Origin: Sesamum alatum
Taxonomy: Eukaryota; Streptophyta; Magnoliopsida; Lamiales; Pedaliaceae
Direction: 5' to 3'
DNA: 64,000 nt
NCBI GenBank assembly: GCA_034509735.1
Contig: JACGWO010000002.1
Location: 51,209,115-51,273,114 of the forward strand
Made by a program: the position numbers and the translations under genes. The notes below the pieces were generated by a model that was not told where the DNA came from, did not search any database, and saw nothing but the letters and a program-made list of their open reading frames with translations. Shown here in pieces: positions 1-12,025 of the stretch. The first letter of the stretch is position 1. Each line of letters opens with the position of its first letter.

Positions 1-645
1 GATAAATGTGGGTCAAATTGGAGAAAATGATGTGAATAATGTACATAAGAGTGAGGATAATACATGAAAAATTGAAATAATGAATGGAGAAAGGATTTTT
101 GTATTTGAGTTTTAATAATTTTTGTAATTCAGATATATAGATAAAGTTTCAGTCAAATTTGGTACACTAGAAAATTGAAATGGGACCCCTTTGTCCCATT
201 AGTACTCAATGGATTATACGAATATGACATCTATGACTTAAAAAAAGAAGGGGGAAAGAAAAAGAAATAGTATAAAAAAAAATTTGGGATGCAAGAACTG
301 TTTATTTCTTTATTGGGTGTAATTTCTTCTTCCAACGATTTAGTCTTGTAGTTAATATTTAGTTCATATTAATAAGTTTGAGTTTATGAATTCGTATCAT
401 ATTTTATGTGTGTTGAAGTATTAATGTGATCATTGCTTCAAGAAATGTTTTTTGGTGAATAAGTAAAACAAACTGCGTGTAATTAAATTTAATATTTAGA
501 TACAAAACTATATTACTGATTTTTTAAAATAATAATTGAAAACTCATATGCACATTAAATCATCATTACAAGAAATGTGGGCTTTATTACTAGCAAAATC
601 GTCTGAAAAACAAGATGGGTACTACGATAATATGCATATTATAGT
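1..645. other. AT-rich intergenic DNA, nothing recognised
   Basis: No reading frame or RNA gene could be supported here. The sequence is strongly AT-rich, with short A and T runs and no clear repeat boundary until the inverted-repeat element that starts near 646. Confidence 0.6.
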
Positions 646-915
646 GGGCAAAATTACAAAACTAGTTCCATAAATTATTGACACATTTTATACTTAACTC
701 CACGCTTTATAAAATTTTAAAATTAACTCATGCTTCGTTAAAAGTTGTGAAATGAGTTAAAAAATATAGCAAAAAGGAACCCCCAATCGGAAATTGCTAA
801 AAATAGTCTTTTTGCAACTTTTAATGAAACATAATGTTAAATTCAAAATTTAATAAAATATAATGTCAAATACGAAATGACCCTAAACTATGAAACTAGT
901 CTTGCAATTTTACCC
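646..915. mobile_element. MITE-like terminal-inverted-repeat element (270 bp)
   Basis: The left end (GGGCAAAATTACAAAACTAG) and the reverse complement of the right end (GGGTAAAATTGCAAGACTAG) match as terminal inverted repeats of at least 30 bp. The inner parts also pair, because both arms contain an 'AACTTTTAA'-type block. The GGGTAAAAT-type terminus is like the Mutator-type MITEs found elsewhere in this window. The flanks, TATTATAGT on the left and TTATTAGTG on the right, are only partly alike, so the target duplication is eroded or my ends are off by a base or two. Confidence 0.65.
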
Positions 916-1377
916 TTATTAGTGCGAACGAACTACAAAAAATGATTTGGTTTTTTGTTTTTTCTTTCAATTTCATACTGCATTAAAATGCTACAGTTAT
1001 GAATGTAGCGCTTGAGAGATACATCATGATTCCTTGCATTATTATGATATTTTAAGTTTGAATTATTTCAATTAAGGAAAATAAATTAATAATTCTTGAA
1101 ACTGCCCGGAATTGCCCTGTTCTGGACGCATTTTGCATAGAACCCACTAGAAAACCTGACCTGCGCTTTGCTCATTTGCCATTCATAAAACTACACTAAG
1201 AGAAGTACAAAGAGTACAAGGACCTACGTGAATGAGGTAATTCTGTTTCTTTCTATCACCAGTTGACAACAATGTAGTAAGGCAATACAGTTACAACGTG
1301 GGAACTGGTAAGAATTGGAATGTTGTGAAGTGAACTAAATGAGTGGTGGAAATGGCCGAGAAACCAGACCATCATTC

Positions 1378-4300
1378 TCACCAAAACCAGCTACGACGGC
1401 TATCCACGGCCTTCACCGAAGTGGATACCAACGGCATCCGCCCGTACTCGCCCACAAACCAGTTAACGCATTGCGACCGCCTCTCGTGGTGCCCTCCCAG
1501 GCTACTAATTCCGGTCGAGCCGATCTCAAAAATACTACCTGTACACCACACAAGATAGGTAATACGTTATTTGGGAACCGACGTTTCCAGGTTATGCATA
1601 TACACATGGGACACTCTTTTTCGATACTACTACTACTACTATTGGGTGCCAGAGTCAATAACTGAGCATAATCTATACTATTATATAAAGAAAACCCCCT
1701 CCACACTCACAAACGGTAGTTAATTACACCGCTGCACCATTTTTTGTAAGGTCAAAAATGCCCTTCAACCGATAATATAACCAACTTATTTAACTTCCAA
1801 AGTTTCACTAATTGATAAATTAGTTTTTTTTTCTTTCTTTTATTTTTTTAATGTGATGTAATGGTTTATATTTTGCTCTTCTTTATAATAATAATATATT
1901 TAAAAGCGCAAATAAATATTTATTATATGCACGCAGGGACGGGGAACTACAACAGCTAGTCTATTCAAATTATGATTATACAAGTGGTATAAACTTAGTA
2001 AATTTTTGTGTATCTAAGTAAAGGAAAAAAAATTATAAGAAAATATGAAAAATGAATTAAGTTAAAGAATTAGAATAAATGTGTAATTGAAAAGAAAAAG
2101 AACAACATAAAGGTTGTTTTAACAGATCACAGAAACCATGTTTAGTCCTTTCCAATTATGTGGAATGTAGATAATATAGGAATAATTACATAAATACTTC
2201 CTGAAGTTTAAATGTATTACAAAAAAAGTCATTAATACTGAAAAGTACACAACACCACCCTGCAGGCATACGTTTCATTATTGTTCCTCTAGCAATTTGG
2301 TTTTTAGGATGATGGGTAATGTAAAACATAATTGCAGGTGTTAAAGTGTAATTCTTCAAATCTGATAATTTATTTTAGAATATACCTAAGCCTTTGGAGG
2401 TGTCAATCTCATTATCCCAATAATTTATTCAAGCAATGAAAATTTCGTATTCTCTTAATACCACTCGCTGAGCTTTTGAGAAGTACATTCACTACTTTTG
2501 CACATTCAACTATAAATTCAGGTTTTTTCAGGTGCAATAAACCAAAGGAGTAACTTAAAGAAGCAGTGAAGTGTTCAGATCCAAACTAGAACGAGAAAAA
2601 GAGACCAGATAACAGAGCCAAAGAACAACCTAACGTAAGCTGTTGAATGAAAATGGTAAAGAATATAATAAAATTTAAGTGGAAAGAAGGTCGAGCGAAC
2701 AAATATATTACCTTTCACCCAAATGGGAGGAGCACCAGTTGCATTAGCTACGAGGAAAGACATCGCAATATCTTCACAATTTCTGGTAGATAACATCAAT
2801 TAGGAAAAACGTCTTATGGTTAGGGAAAGGAGACAGAGAAATGAATAACTGAAAATAGAAGATAAAGTTAGTGTGCTAATTATCATTTGAGAATGATAAG
2901 AACCTGTTCTTGGTAACATATTCTCGAATGGATGATGGCATCTCATAAGTGTACATACTGAGATATTTCTTATGAAAGAAGGCAGCCTTGGAGAGAATCA
3001 TACTATATGTTCCCGTCCACCAAACAGACCACCATCCACTGTAAGTGTATTTGTCCTGATTGCCATTCTGAGACAACAAAGAAAGAGATAATTTAACGCA
3101 AGAACTAAGAATCCAGCCATGCATTATATTCCAAGAGATGGCTGTTCAACAGGAGCACTACTCCAACACTACAAACAGCCTCAGAAAATTCATCAGATGT
3201 CGCTGATTCAGTGCCAACTTAAGTTGCATCCAATGTAGAGAAGAGTTTCTTCAACCAATGTCCATGCAGCAACTTAAAGGGGTTAATGTACTATGTACAG
3301 AGTCAATCACATTTGGTCATAACTAAAAGGTACTTTCCCGTGAGAGATTTTAATAAGTTAAGGTTTAGAATATTACATCCAGATACTTTATTAGAATTTG
3401 ACATATTATGGAAAAATATTCTGAATTGTAGGCAAATGATACATACTTCATCTACCTAGACTTTACTGTTGTTTCATATCTTTTAAGTATAATGAGAGTA
3501 CATACCGATTTATCAATCCAGTGAATGCGAGGAACAAATCCCACCATTGTATCTGGTGCACTTTGCCAGACACTGAAAGCAAACTCTACCGTTGTGCAGG
3601 GGAATATAATGTCGTCGTCAATTGAAAAGACCACATCGGACTTCAAATCCTTGATTTCTTTAAATCTGTTGTTCAAACTGTCTTCCTTATTAATATCAAA
3701 TTTCAACTCGATTTCTCGACCATGTTTCGAATTCAACTTTATAACATGGTTTAGAAAGTTGATAAGAGATTCTGAAGGAGGGTCAGGTTCACTCCAAACG
3801 ATATGTATGGAATCAAGCCCAGGACATGATGCATAATGAGATATGGACTGCTTCAAGAGATCATTTCTTTTCCATGTGTTAATCAATAAGGTATATCCTT
3901 TCCTGCACAACATATAAAGTGATAATTAGTTAACGACAACTAGTATTTTATACATGTCTCTGTGTGTGTGTGCGCGCGTGTCCGCACATGCATACACACA
4001 TAGCGACAGGGACTGGTAAGTCCCATACATGCATACATGCAAATCTACATATCCAAAGAATTATTTCCCATTCCATAGCAATCATTTGTAAATTCTCAAC
4101 ATAGACGCACAATTAAATCTTGCCAAAAGTTGAAATTCTAGAGAATCATATCATGCACAGAGCAATTTTTTATATTTGGCCTGTTAAGTTAAAAGAGAAA
4201 GATCCGAAATCTAAAAGGAACAAACTGCCAATTTGAATGAGACATGAGCTCCTAAAGAACTCATATGTCATTAATCTTTGACAAACTCATGCCTCAGTGA

Positions 4301-5114
4301 AGCAAGGAGCTATCTAACCATACTCAGTGCAGAAAACTAGCCCCAAACCATGAATCAGTCAAGTGCTTACGGTTCTGAATATAGAATAATTTCAAAAAAC
4401 TGAAAATTACTAAATGAGTGAAAGCGAAAGCAGCAAAGCACTAAGATATTTTTTGAAATTGTAAACTGCTAAATGAAACCAAAGGGGTGTTCTATAAACT
4501 ATCAAGAATCAGAAAACTGGAATAAAGTTGCATATAAGGAAGGAGCTCAGTATGATTGAGCATCACTGCTTACTTCTATCATGCCCAAGTATGGTAAAAT
4601 ACCAACCGAGTGAATCTAATAATCCTTTCAGTTTTACAACCCAAAAAGTAAAATGAGTATGAATTCTTCACTTGTCCTAACTTTTACTCCTTACTCTCTT
4701 GAAGTATACTACCAAGGGCAATTACTGAAAAGAGTAAGTAAGATATATTAACGTATGTAAGCAAGAAAACAAGATCAATATTTCCAGCAAGAAAATAATA
4801 AGATCCGGAGCATTTAATAGTCCAATCCAAGAATCGAATATAGTTTGATGCAAACTAAAAATGAAATTTAAACTAAATGACGGCGGCAAATCATACAAAA
4901 ATTGCGACGATTTAACAGAATCGTACCGAGGGAGAGAGGATCGGGGAAGAGAACCAGCGTATTGCTTCCATCCCATAAACGACGTCGTGCGGCATGAGAG
5001 CGCGATTAATGTGAACAGGATGCAACAGGCCAGCAACAGCTTTATCTTCGCCGATCCGACGGCTAACACCGCTCCCTGCCTTATCGACCTCCGACTGAAA
5101 AGGCTTGTCCTCAT
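1378..5114 (-). CDS. Glycosyltransferase family 64 (EXT-like GT64 domain), five exons
   Basis: The product is a predicted type II Golgi glycosyltransferase of family GT64, whose plant members act on GIPC sphingolipid glycans or related glycans. Coding exons on the minus strand are 5114-~4897, 3902-3506, 3067-2904, 2782-2712 and 1538-1378. They splice in frame to about 336 residues, the usual size for the short plant GT64 proteins. An N-terminal basic stretch and one hydrophobic segment (about residues 24-41) look like a signal anchor. Exon 2 carries NTWKR and the metal/nucleotide-binding acidic motif SIDDDI. Exon 3 carries YSGWWSVWWTGTYSM, exon 4 NCEDIAMSFLVANATG, and the last exon GSTGISSLGGH and the terminus SRRSWFW. 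By memory it is closest to Arabidopsis At1g80290. Three in-phase donors exist for exon 1 (ends 4897, 4909 or 4927), and I prefer GTATGA after 4897. The last exon is 1.2 kb away because the intron holds a Helitron. The exact acceptor sugar is unknown. Confidence 0.9.
1672..1959 (+). mobile_element. Short non-autonomous Helitron in the last intron of the GT64 gene
   Basis: The element begins TCTATACTATTATATAAAG directly after an A and ends ACAGCTAG directly before a T. This is the Helitron pattern of insertion between A and T, with a 5' TC and a 3' CTAG. It is 288 bp long and aligns along its whole length with the element at 21750-22032, including the inner blocks 'aattgataaattag' and 'atttattatatgcacgcagg'. 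The 3' hairpin is GC-rich but decayed. It carries no coding sequence. It lies in the intron between GT64 exons 4 and 5, so it is part of that pre-mRNA but antisense to it. Confidence 0.75.
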
Positions 5115-5202
5115 GCTATCGCCTGTAGTTACCGAACAAACGCTGTCTGGAAAAAAAAAAAAATGGCGTTACTAAGCGACTCGCGGCGCGATCCGAGTCG
5201 AC

Positions 5203-5397
5203 TCAGTGGGGGAAGTGTTGGTCTCCGGTGGTGAAGATTCCATAAAACGACGGGGGTGCGTGAGTTGAACGAACGGCGTCGCCGATCAGTTCAGGGCGGC
5301 GATGACGTCGTCTTTCGCCCTGGAGTTCAACAGTCGTATACGCGATGATGAGACATATCCAGAGGGATGGAGACAGAGTGATAGCAAGACCGGGCAA
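5203..5397 (-). other. Possible upstream open reading frame in the GT64 leader
   Basis: A 64-codon frame lies 88 bp upstream of the GT64 start codon on the same strand, in a GC-richer stretch that is probably the 5' leader or proximal promoter. The predicted peptide has no family signature I recognise. It may be a translated uORF that reduces GT64 expression, or simply chance openness in GC-rich promoter DNA. It is not in frame with a splice site that would join it to the main product as far as I can see. Confidence 0.25.
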
Positions 5398-5399
5398 AT

Positions 5400-7555
5400 G
5401 ATATTTAGGAAGTTAGTTATTTAAACGTTACATTTTTTTCTAAATGTCTTTTTCTTATGTTTTTGAAATTAATAATTTTCATAACTACGTGATCGTCGTA
5501 TGAATATACTCATTTAATTTACTTTTATGAGTAGTTTATTTATTTTGAATTTGTTCATTGATTTAAAATATTTATATATTGAATATTGAATATTGTAATA
5601 GTATATTGGTTCATTTCAAAATATCGACATATTTCATTAAAAAAAAAAGTTAATAATTTGCTTTAGAAAAAAGTTCCAGAAAAATATATTTTTTAAATAC
5701 AAGTTTTGTTTTAATATACCTAAAATTTTCTATATTCAAATAAAAAGAATTGGTAATTAAATTTTATGATATGGTAGATATATGTATGCCCAGAGAAGAA
5801 AAAGAAAAAATGTTAATATGATTGTATATAATTTAATAGCTGCATTATTGATTAGATAAATTTTTGATCAAACATAATTTGGTCCCAAATAATTTAAAAA
5901 ACATTTATGTCGAAGGGAATTTAATACAAATTTTGACTAAGATTTGCAAAAAATTATTGTAGTTTGTAGATTAGAGGGCATTCATAAAAACCTATTTCAA
6001 TAGAGTGTGTCCCTAAAGGTAGCGTTGCACCAGCTACGTGGAATTTGGCAAAGAAATTGAATGCTGAGCGTATATGATTTATCAACAATTGATTGAGCTG
6101 ACGTCATTTTTATATTTTATAGAAAAAAAATTTAAATTCCAACTCAATTACCCCCAAATCTTATTGTTACTATTCTAATATAAAAAGTATTAAAAAAAAA
6201 AACTCTTCAATCATAAATAGCTGTTTTTGACATCGTGACATTAATTTTTTTGTTGTACCAATAATATATTTAAATTAGTATTCTTTTTTTTATGAAATAT
6301 CATGTGTTGGCTTATATAATTTATTTTTATTTATGATACATTTTATTATGAAAAAATATTTATTATATGCATACAGAAATAATGCGTTGAATTCAGAACT
6401 CAACTTTATTAGATAGAGGTGATAGTGTAATAATCAAGAGTTAGTTAGTGGAGCATATAATTTGAAATAAAAACAGAATTAAAGAAAAAAGGCGACCTTA
6501 TTTTGAAAATATCATGTAATTAATATTCTATGTTTGCACATTTTACTAGATGGCAATGTACATGAAAGTATTCTTTCTTTATTATTTTGTGAAAACATAA
6601 ATATGCCCACAATTTTTGTTATAAATAATTGACAACAAATATTGCTTGTTTAAAAATTATTATAGCTACCACAAAATATTATAAAACAAATTATGATAAT
6701 AGCCTGTAGAATAACATATATACCACTGATCTATTGTTTGTTTATACAAATCATTCCTCTATTTTGTATAATTGCATAAATCACTCGTGACAGACAAAAA
6801 AAATAACAATTTGTGTAGTAATGTTGACATTTTTTAGTAGTGCACGTGTAATTTTTCAAATAACAAGATTGGTTCGTTCAAAAAAAATATCAACATTTTT
6901 AGTGGGTGTATATGTAATTTTTCAAAAGACGTGACTAGTTTAAGGGTGTACATGTAAATATCCCTAATTAATATTCTCTTTAATCCTTTGCTCATTAAAC
7001 AATTATAGCAATTTGCTTCGTATGTCTAATGTTTTAAGGTAATAAAATCATATATATATATATATATAGGTAATATTTTTGTGTACTAACTTGGTAACCT
7101 AGTTGAATAGAAAGCACATCACAACTATCATTATCTGTAATAATAATTAATAGTACATCATTATTTTGCTTCATACAGGGAAATTTTTTTTGTACTTCAT
7201 GAAATGAATTACCCAAAAAATACTCTATGTCCTATTCAAAACAACTCTCTAAATATTATATAAAAAGGACACACATATGTCCAAATCATGACAATATCAA
7301 TGTAAATGAAGATATAAACACGTAAACGAAAATAAAAAATTAAAAGCTGCAGACATTTTTTTATGAACTATTAGGTTTTTTTTTTTTGGAAATTAATTTT
7401 GATAATAAAACTCGAAAAATGAGAAATATGGTACTATAAGTTATGGTTTAAAGTATATTTTATTGGTTATAACGGCCCAACAAAAATATCAATTTCGTGA
7501 ATATTTGTAGTAAGAAAAGTTTTTTAAATTTATACTATTATCTTATAAAAAAAAA
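5400..7555. other. AT-rich intergenic DNA with decayed repeats
   Basis: No gene was found. The stretch is very AT-rich and has a (TA)n microsatellite at about 7050-7068. Around 6355-6385 the text 'tttattatatgcatacag' resembles the 3' portion of the small Helitrons in this window, but it lacks a CTAG end, so it is probably an eroded copy. Around 6770-6960 there are short direct and inverted similarities ('gtgtacatgtaa', 'tttttcaaa') that suggest an old MITE without readable termini. Confidence 0.5.
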
Positions 7556-8034
7556 TTATACTATTACAAAGAGAAGGGCTTTTTGATTCAACGTAATAGT
7601 TTTTATATCACAACATCAAATTATTATAATATAAAAAATGTCCTTCAACTCCCGACTCATGTAATTGAATTGACTATTCCATTAAGTTCCTTTAAAAAAT
7701 TAATGCCATGCAATTACATGTACTTAAAAAATAAATATACTCTCATTTTGTTTAAGTTTATTGGCAATTGAACTATTAGTATTTATGTTACATGTATATA
7801 TAATCATAATTATCAATATAACAAATATTCTATAAAATTTTAATTTTTAATTTAGTTTGAGTAAAATATAGTATTGATAATTAATTATTAAGAAAAATTA
7901 TCAGATATGTTTTATACGTAGATTATAAGGCAATGATAAATCTTAAGATACATAAATAAATTATGTGTTTTAATAAAATAAAAATATTACTAAAAATTAT
8001 GCACGCAGGTACTGCGTGCCATAGTTTTTACTAG
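7556..8034 (+). mobile_element. Non-autonomous Helitron with a strong 3' hairpin
   Basis: The 3' end is textbook. A 7-bp stem (GCACGCA / TGCGTGC, 8001-8007 and 8013-8019) with a 5-base loop is followed by 11 bases, then CTAG at 8031-8034, then T. The 5' end is less certain. 'TTATACTATTACAAAGAG' at 7556 resembles the TCTATACTATTATA start of the other copies with the terminal C changed, and a second similar string starts near 7530. The sequence immediately before the hairpin is AT-rich. No coding capacity was seen. Confidence 0.65.
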
Positions 8035-8690
8035 TACCCAAATAAAAATATGTCATTATCTCAAGACAAGAGACAATCATTTATTGTATTATTTTATTTT
8101 TATGACATTATTGTATTATTTTTATTTTTATGAAAGTTTCATGTCGCTATATATATAGTATTTGTAACGTTATAATATTTTAATTTTGTAGAAAAATTAA
8201 ATGAGTTGTTTTTTTTTTTCTTTTTTGAAAAGCAAATTAAATGAGTTGTTTGATATTGCATCTATTCTATTAATATATATATTTGAAGAAAGTCTTCGAC
8301 TTCAATAGTTCAATTTTGACCAAAATTCTAATTTTCTAGAATTTTGAGTTTTTTTAATTGTAAAAATATTATATTTGGTAGGTAGGCATTAATGGCATAT
8401 ATTATAATTTTTCATGTATTTGGCGTCTTTAAATTACATCCCTTATTAATTTGTTGTTACATTTTTTGATTTTGAGAATATTGATTCTAGCACACACACA
8501 TATATATATATATATATATCCTCCACCCCACGTATATATTTGTAGTATACATTGTATATATCCCCCAATGCATTTTTTCTTTTTTTAAATGCATGGAGAA
8601 TTTAGCGTCATTAATATAATTAAAAAACATAGTTAACTAACTTTATTTATATTTATCAATATTATTTATCTTTAATTTATACTTTTGAAT

Positions 8691-8905
8691 ATTGGGTAGC
8701 ATATTTAATTTTGGAATAATTGAATTCAATCACTAAAATTCATTTCTAATTGTGCTAAATAAATCTTTCTATGTATTTAACCATTTATGTATATGTCATA
8801 TTGGATAGCATAATTAATTTTGGAATCATTGACTTCAATCATAAAAATAATTTATAATTATGCTAAAATAATCTTTCTATGTATTAAAGAATTTATGTTT
8901 TTTAA
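8691..8905. repeat. Two-copy tandem repeat, period about 109 bp
   Basis: The block starting ATTGGGTAGCATA at 8691 recurs as ATTGGATAGCATA at 8800. Both copies continue through 'ttttggaat.attga.ttcaatca' and 'aatctttctatgtatt'. The copies differ at scattered positions, so the duplication is not recent. It sits inside the Helitron-like element 8261-10176. Confidence 0.75.
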
Positions 8906-9079
8906 ATCAATTATTTCTCCATAAATTCTTTCCAAATTTTATTTCATAATTTTTTGGCTATCTTATAGAGAAATTAAATAAATTAATTACTAAAATTGCG
9001 ACATCATTGTGTAACTAATAAATAATCACTAAAATTTTGCCTAATACCATGCAATTAATTAAGTATTTTGTCATTATTT

Positions 9080-9912
9080 GATGTCCACCTCTTCTCATCT
9101 CATTCAAGTATATATATATTGGGATTTTTTTTGTTTGTTCAAGTTTTTGTCATATCCTACTTCTAATCTAATTTATTTTTTAATTTTCTTGATGAATTTA
9201 ACTTCTTTTGAATTTTTATTTATTGTTTAATATTTTTCTATTTTTCAGGCTTAAGTTTCGAGCATGCTATCCCAAACAACATACGACAAATTCTTTTACT
9301 TTTATTTTATGCGTTCCAAATTTTAAAGAAATCTTTTGAATTTGAGATTATAGGATGTTCACATTTTCTCATCTCATTTAACTATATATAGTGGGACGTT
9401 TTTTAATTTGTTCAAGATTTTGTCATAGCCTACTTCTAATTCTAATTTAATTTTTAGTTTTCTTGAAGAATTTAAATTCTTTTTGAATTTTTATTTATTG
9501 GTTAATGTTTTCTCTACTTTTCAGGCTTAAGTTTCGAGCATGGTATTCCAAACAACTTATGACAAACCTTTTTACTTTTATTTTACGTGTGTTTGCAAGT
9601 TTCAATAAAGTCTTTTGAGTTTAAGATTAGATGATGTCCATATTTTCTCATCTCATTTAACTATATGTAGTGGGAATTTATTTTTTTTAATTTTGTTCGA
9701 GTTTTTGTCATAGCTTACTTCTAATTCTAATTTATTTTTTAGTTTCCTCGATGAATTTAACTTCTATTTGAATTTTTATTTGTTGCTTAATGTATTTTCT
9801 ACATTTCATGCTTAAGTTTTTAGTATGTTATTCCAAGAAACTTACGACAAATCCATTTATTTTATTTTATGCGCTCACAAGTTTCATAAAAGTTTTTTGA
9901 GTTTGAGATTAA
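9080..9912. repeat. Three-copy tandem repeat, period about 275-279 bp
   Basis: Copies begin at about 9080, 9354 and 9633, each with 'gatgt(c/t)ca.....tctcatctcatt'. Each contains a (TA) run and 'tgggA', then 'ttttgtcat', 'cttctaat', 'gaatttaa', a 'tttcaggcttaagttt.gagcat' type block, and a purine-poor end 'ttttgagtttgagatta'. Divergence between copies is modest. The array lies in the Helitron-like element 8261-10176 and no gene-like reading frame runs through it. Confidence 0.85.
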
Positions 9913-10696
9913 GTTCTAATATTTTAGTCAATAAAACTAAATAATTAATGAAAATTTAAGTTTATTGGATGTATATCTCTTCATCATTATTTTGATAATT
10001 GTAAACTTTTGTAATTTTATTGATATTGATTAATTGTGTTTTGGAGAAAAAAATAGTTTTATATTATTGATCTCATTCAAATTAAAAAAAAAACTAACTT
10101 TTATATAATTTTTTTTTAAAACATAATTTTAGCCATAATTAAATTAAATCCGTGCATAGCACAGAACATAAGCTAGTACACAAATATAGTGAAGTTAGTC
10201 GGTCTTATTGAGAAAGAAAAGCGTGGTTATCGAAAAGGAGCATTTGTCGTCAAATGAAGTGAGCGGCTTTTGGTGAAAATACCTTCATACCGCCGGTCCT
10301 CCACTTTCTTGCTTCTTTCTCTCTTTTTTCTCTACCGCAGACTTTTTAGTTTTTAGTTTTTAGTTTTTACTGTTTTTTTTTTTTTTTTGCTTTGAATTTC
10401 TTCAGCGGTTCTCCTTTTCTCTTTTCCACCAACCAAAATATATAATAGAAGATTTTTATGTTTTCAACATGTGCAGTTAGTTAAATATCAAAATTAATAA
10501 CATGGAGAGTACATTACATTTATCATTTAATTGATATATAACATTTAAAAAAATTATCAACCGAATATTAGTTATAATAATACCTACAATGTGATTAACT
10601 TAATATAATTAAATCTAATCTCAATAAGAATTTTGTTGATCATGCATCTTGTTGGTTTTTTTTCTTTCTCCGAACATAAATAGAGAAGCATTTTAT

Positions 10697-10930
10697 TTAT
10701 AGAATGTGAACATTACAAACAAAAGGAGCTGAAGTGTTGCGTTTACAAGCCACATTTGTAGACTTCAAAACATTGTACAAAAAGCCAGGACATGAAGAGA
10801 AGATCGTATGATCAAGGTCAGTACTAGAGGTTGTTCTGACAAGGTAGCCTGCAACTCTGTTTGCTTCTCTGTAACAAAAAGATGGCTGGATATTAGTGAA
10901 CTCAGTCAATTTCTTCCAACAGTCCCGCAA
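10697..10930 (-). pseudogene. LINE (non-LTR retrotransposon) RNase H-domain remnant
   Basis: This 77-residue minus-strand frame includes CYREANRVAGYLVR. That closely resembles the conserved end of the RNase H domain at the C terminus of plant LINE polyproteins (typically H/Y-x-x-R-E-x-N-x-V-A-D-x-L-A). The usual D is G here. The reverse transcriptase and endonuclease parts are missing. It abuts a second LINE remnant on the opposite strand, so at least two insertions or an inversion occurred. Confidence 0.55.
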
Positions 10931-11320
10931 AAAAGGTAAAAGGGCAGCCCTCCTAGTAGCACTGGTGTATCATCTGTGGGAAGAGAGGAACCAACGGTGG
11001 TTCCAGCATCATTTTCATAATCCGGGGACCCTTGCCGGCATTATCATTGAATAAATTCGGCAGAGATTGATCAGCATTTCCCAACCCCCTTCCTTACAGC
11101 TTATTGCAATGTTTAGGGTTTGGAGAATCGCTTGGAGGCAGTGTGTTACACATCCTTGTCCCCTTAGTACACGGCCATGTTTGGTTCTGACAATCCACCT
11201 TTGCTGTAACAGTGTGTTACACGGTCGTATTGTCGAGTCGAGCGTTGGCCTTTGTTGTATTTGTACCTTTTTATTTATTTATATGAAAGTTTACATTCCC
11301 AAAAAAGAAGGGCAACCAGA
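10931..11320 (+). pseudogene. LINE 3'-end remnant (end of polyprotein plus tail), plus strand
   Basis: From about 10935 the plus strand reads through KGKRAALLVALVYHLWEERN followed by QRWFQ. This is the pattern found in the zinc-binding region at the end of plant LINE reverse transcriptase proteins (A-I-Y-x-I-W-x-E-R-N-x-R-x-F). A stop follows after GIIIE. Further along, weak similarity to a LINE 3' terminus continues to 'aaaaaagaag' near 11310. It is broken and lacks all catalytic domains. Assignment is from motif memory only. Confidence 0.5.
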
Positions 11321-11339
11321 GGATTCTCCCTCCTGATTT

Positions 11340-12025
11340 TGCAGGTGTTTATGCGGGCAGTTATACACCTACGTGAGGAGGAACGATGGCTCAGAATTTG
11401 GGACAAAGACCTCAAGGTGGATAGTACGTGATGTAGTCTGGATCTGTCGAATGTTCAGCTCTTTAGCCCGCCATAAAACCCACATCCCGCCAGCTTGTCT
11501 TCACAATGAGGTATAGATGAGCCCAAGAGAGTCTAAAAGATAAGCCCATTATCCATAAGTAGCTTAGTCCAACTTTAATTGGGCTCACAGTTAAGTGATT
11601 TTTTTTTTCATTAATTTGAAAATCTAAATGTCTAAATTCAGAAGATATAAATAAATAATAATAAAATGATCATTTTGAAAGGAACTATGGGCGTGCCTCT
11701 ATTCAGTCCTTTTGTCCTTTTACCCAAATCCAATATCTAGTATTAAAATAATAAGTAGTGAAAATAAGCAACCTTTCACCAAATCTTGATATTTGATGTC
11801 TTATATTTGTAATTTTTTTGATAATAAATAAATTATAAGTTCAGAAAATGAAATATCATGAGCTTATATAACATATTTTAATAACACTTCAATAACTTAA
11901 TTTTAAAATAAGATCTGAAATCTTATAAATTTTAAAAAGATATTATAATGTATATGAGTTTATAAATTAATCTTTTAATAAATTTAGGCTTGGTCGGTCA
12001 ATGGCTAAATAATAACAAGCCAAAA
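11340..12025. other. Intergenic DNA without recognised genes
   Basis: I see no supported gene. The first 200 bases are of higher GC and may be further decayed retrotransposon sequence. The rest is AT-rich. The 9-bp string AAGCCAAAA at 12017-12025 serves as the left target duplication of the following SINE. Confidence 0.45.

Larger units (their letters stand above)
8261..10176 (+). mobile_element. Helitron-like element built largely of internal tandem repeats
   Basis: The left end reads TCTATTCTATTAATATATAT immediately after an A. The right end has a hairpin (GTGC-ata-GCAC, 10152-10162), ten bases, then CTAG (10173-10176) followed by T. These features fit a non-autonomous Helitron of 1.9 kb. 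Its interior is occupied by two repeat arrays described separately (8691-8905 and 9080-9912). It carries no RepHel helicase and no captured gene that I could recognise. The 5' boundary is inferred from the TC start alone, so the true length could differ. Confidence 0.6.

Noticed and set aside
1339..1706. Plus-strand and alternative minus-strand frames over the last GT64 exon
   Set aside because: The third minus frame splices to exon 4 in phase and encodes the conserved GT64 C terminus, so the other frames are shadows.
3961..4010. TG/CG dinucleotide run in GT64 intron 1
   Set aside because: Ordinary microsatellite. No sign of regulatory function.
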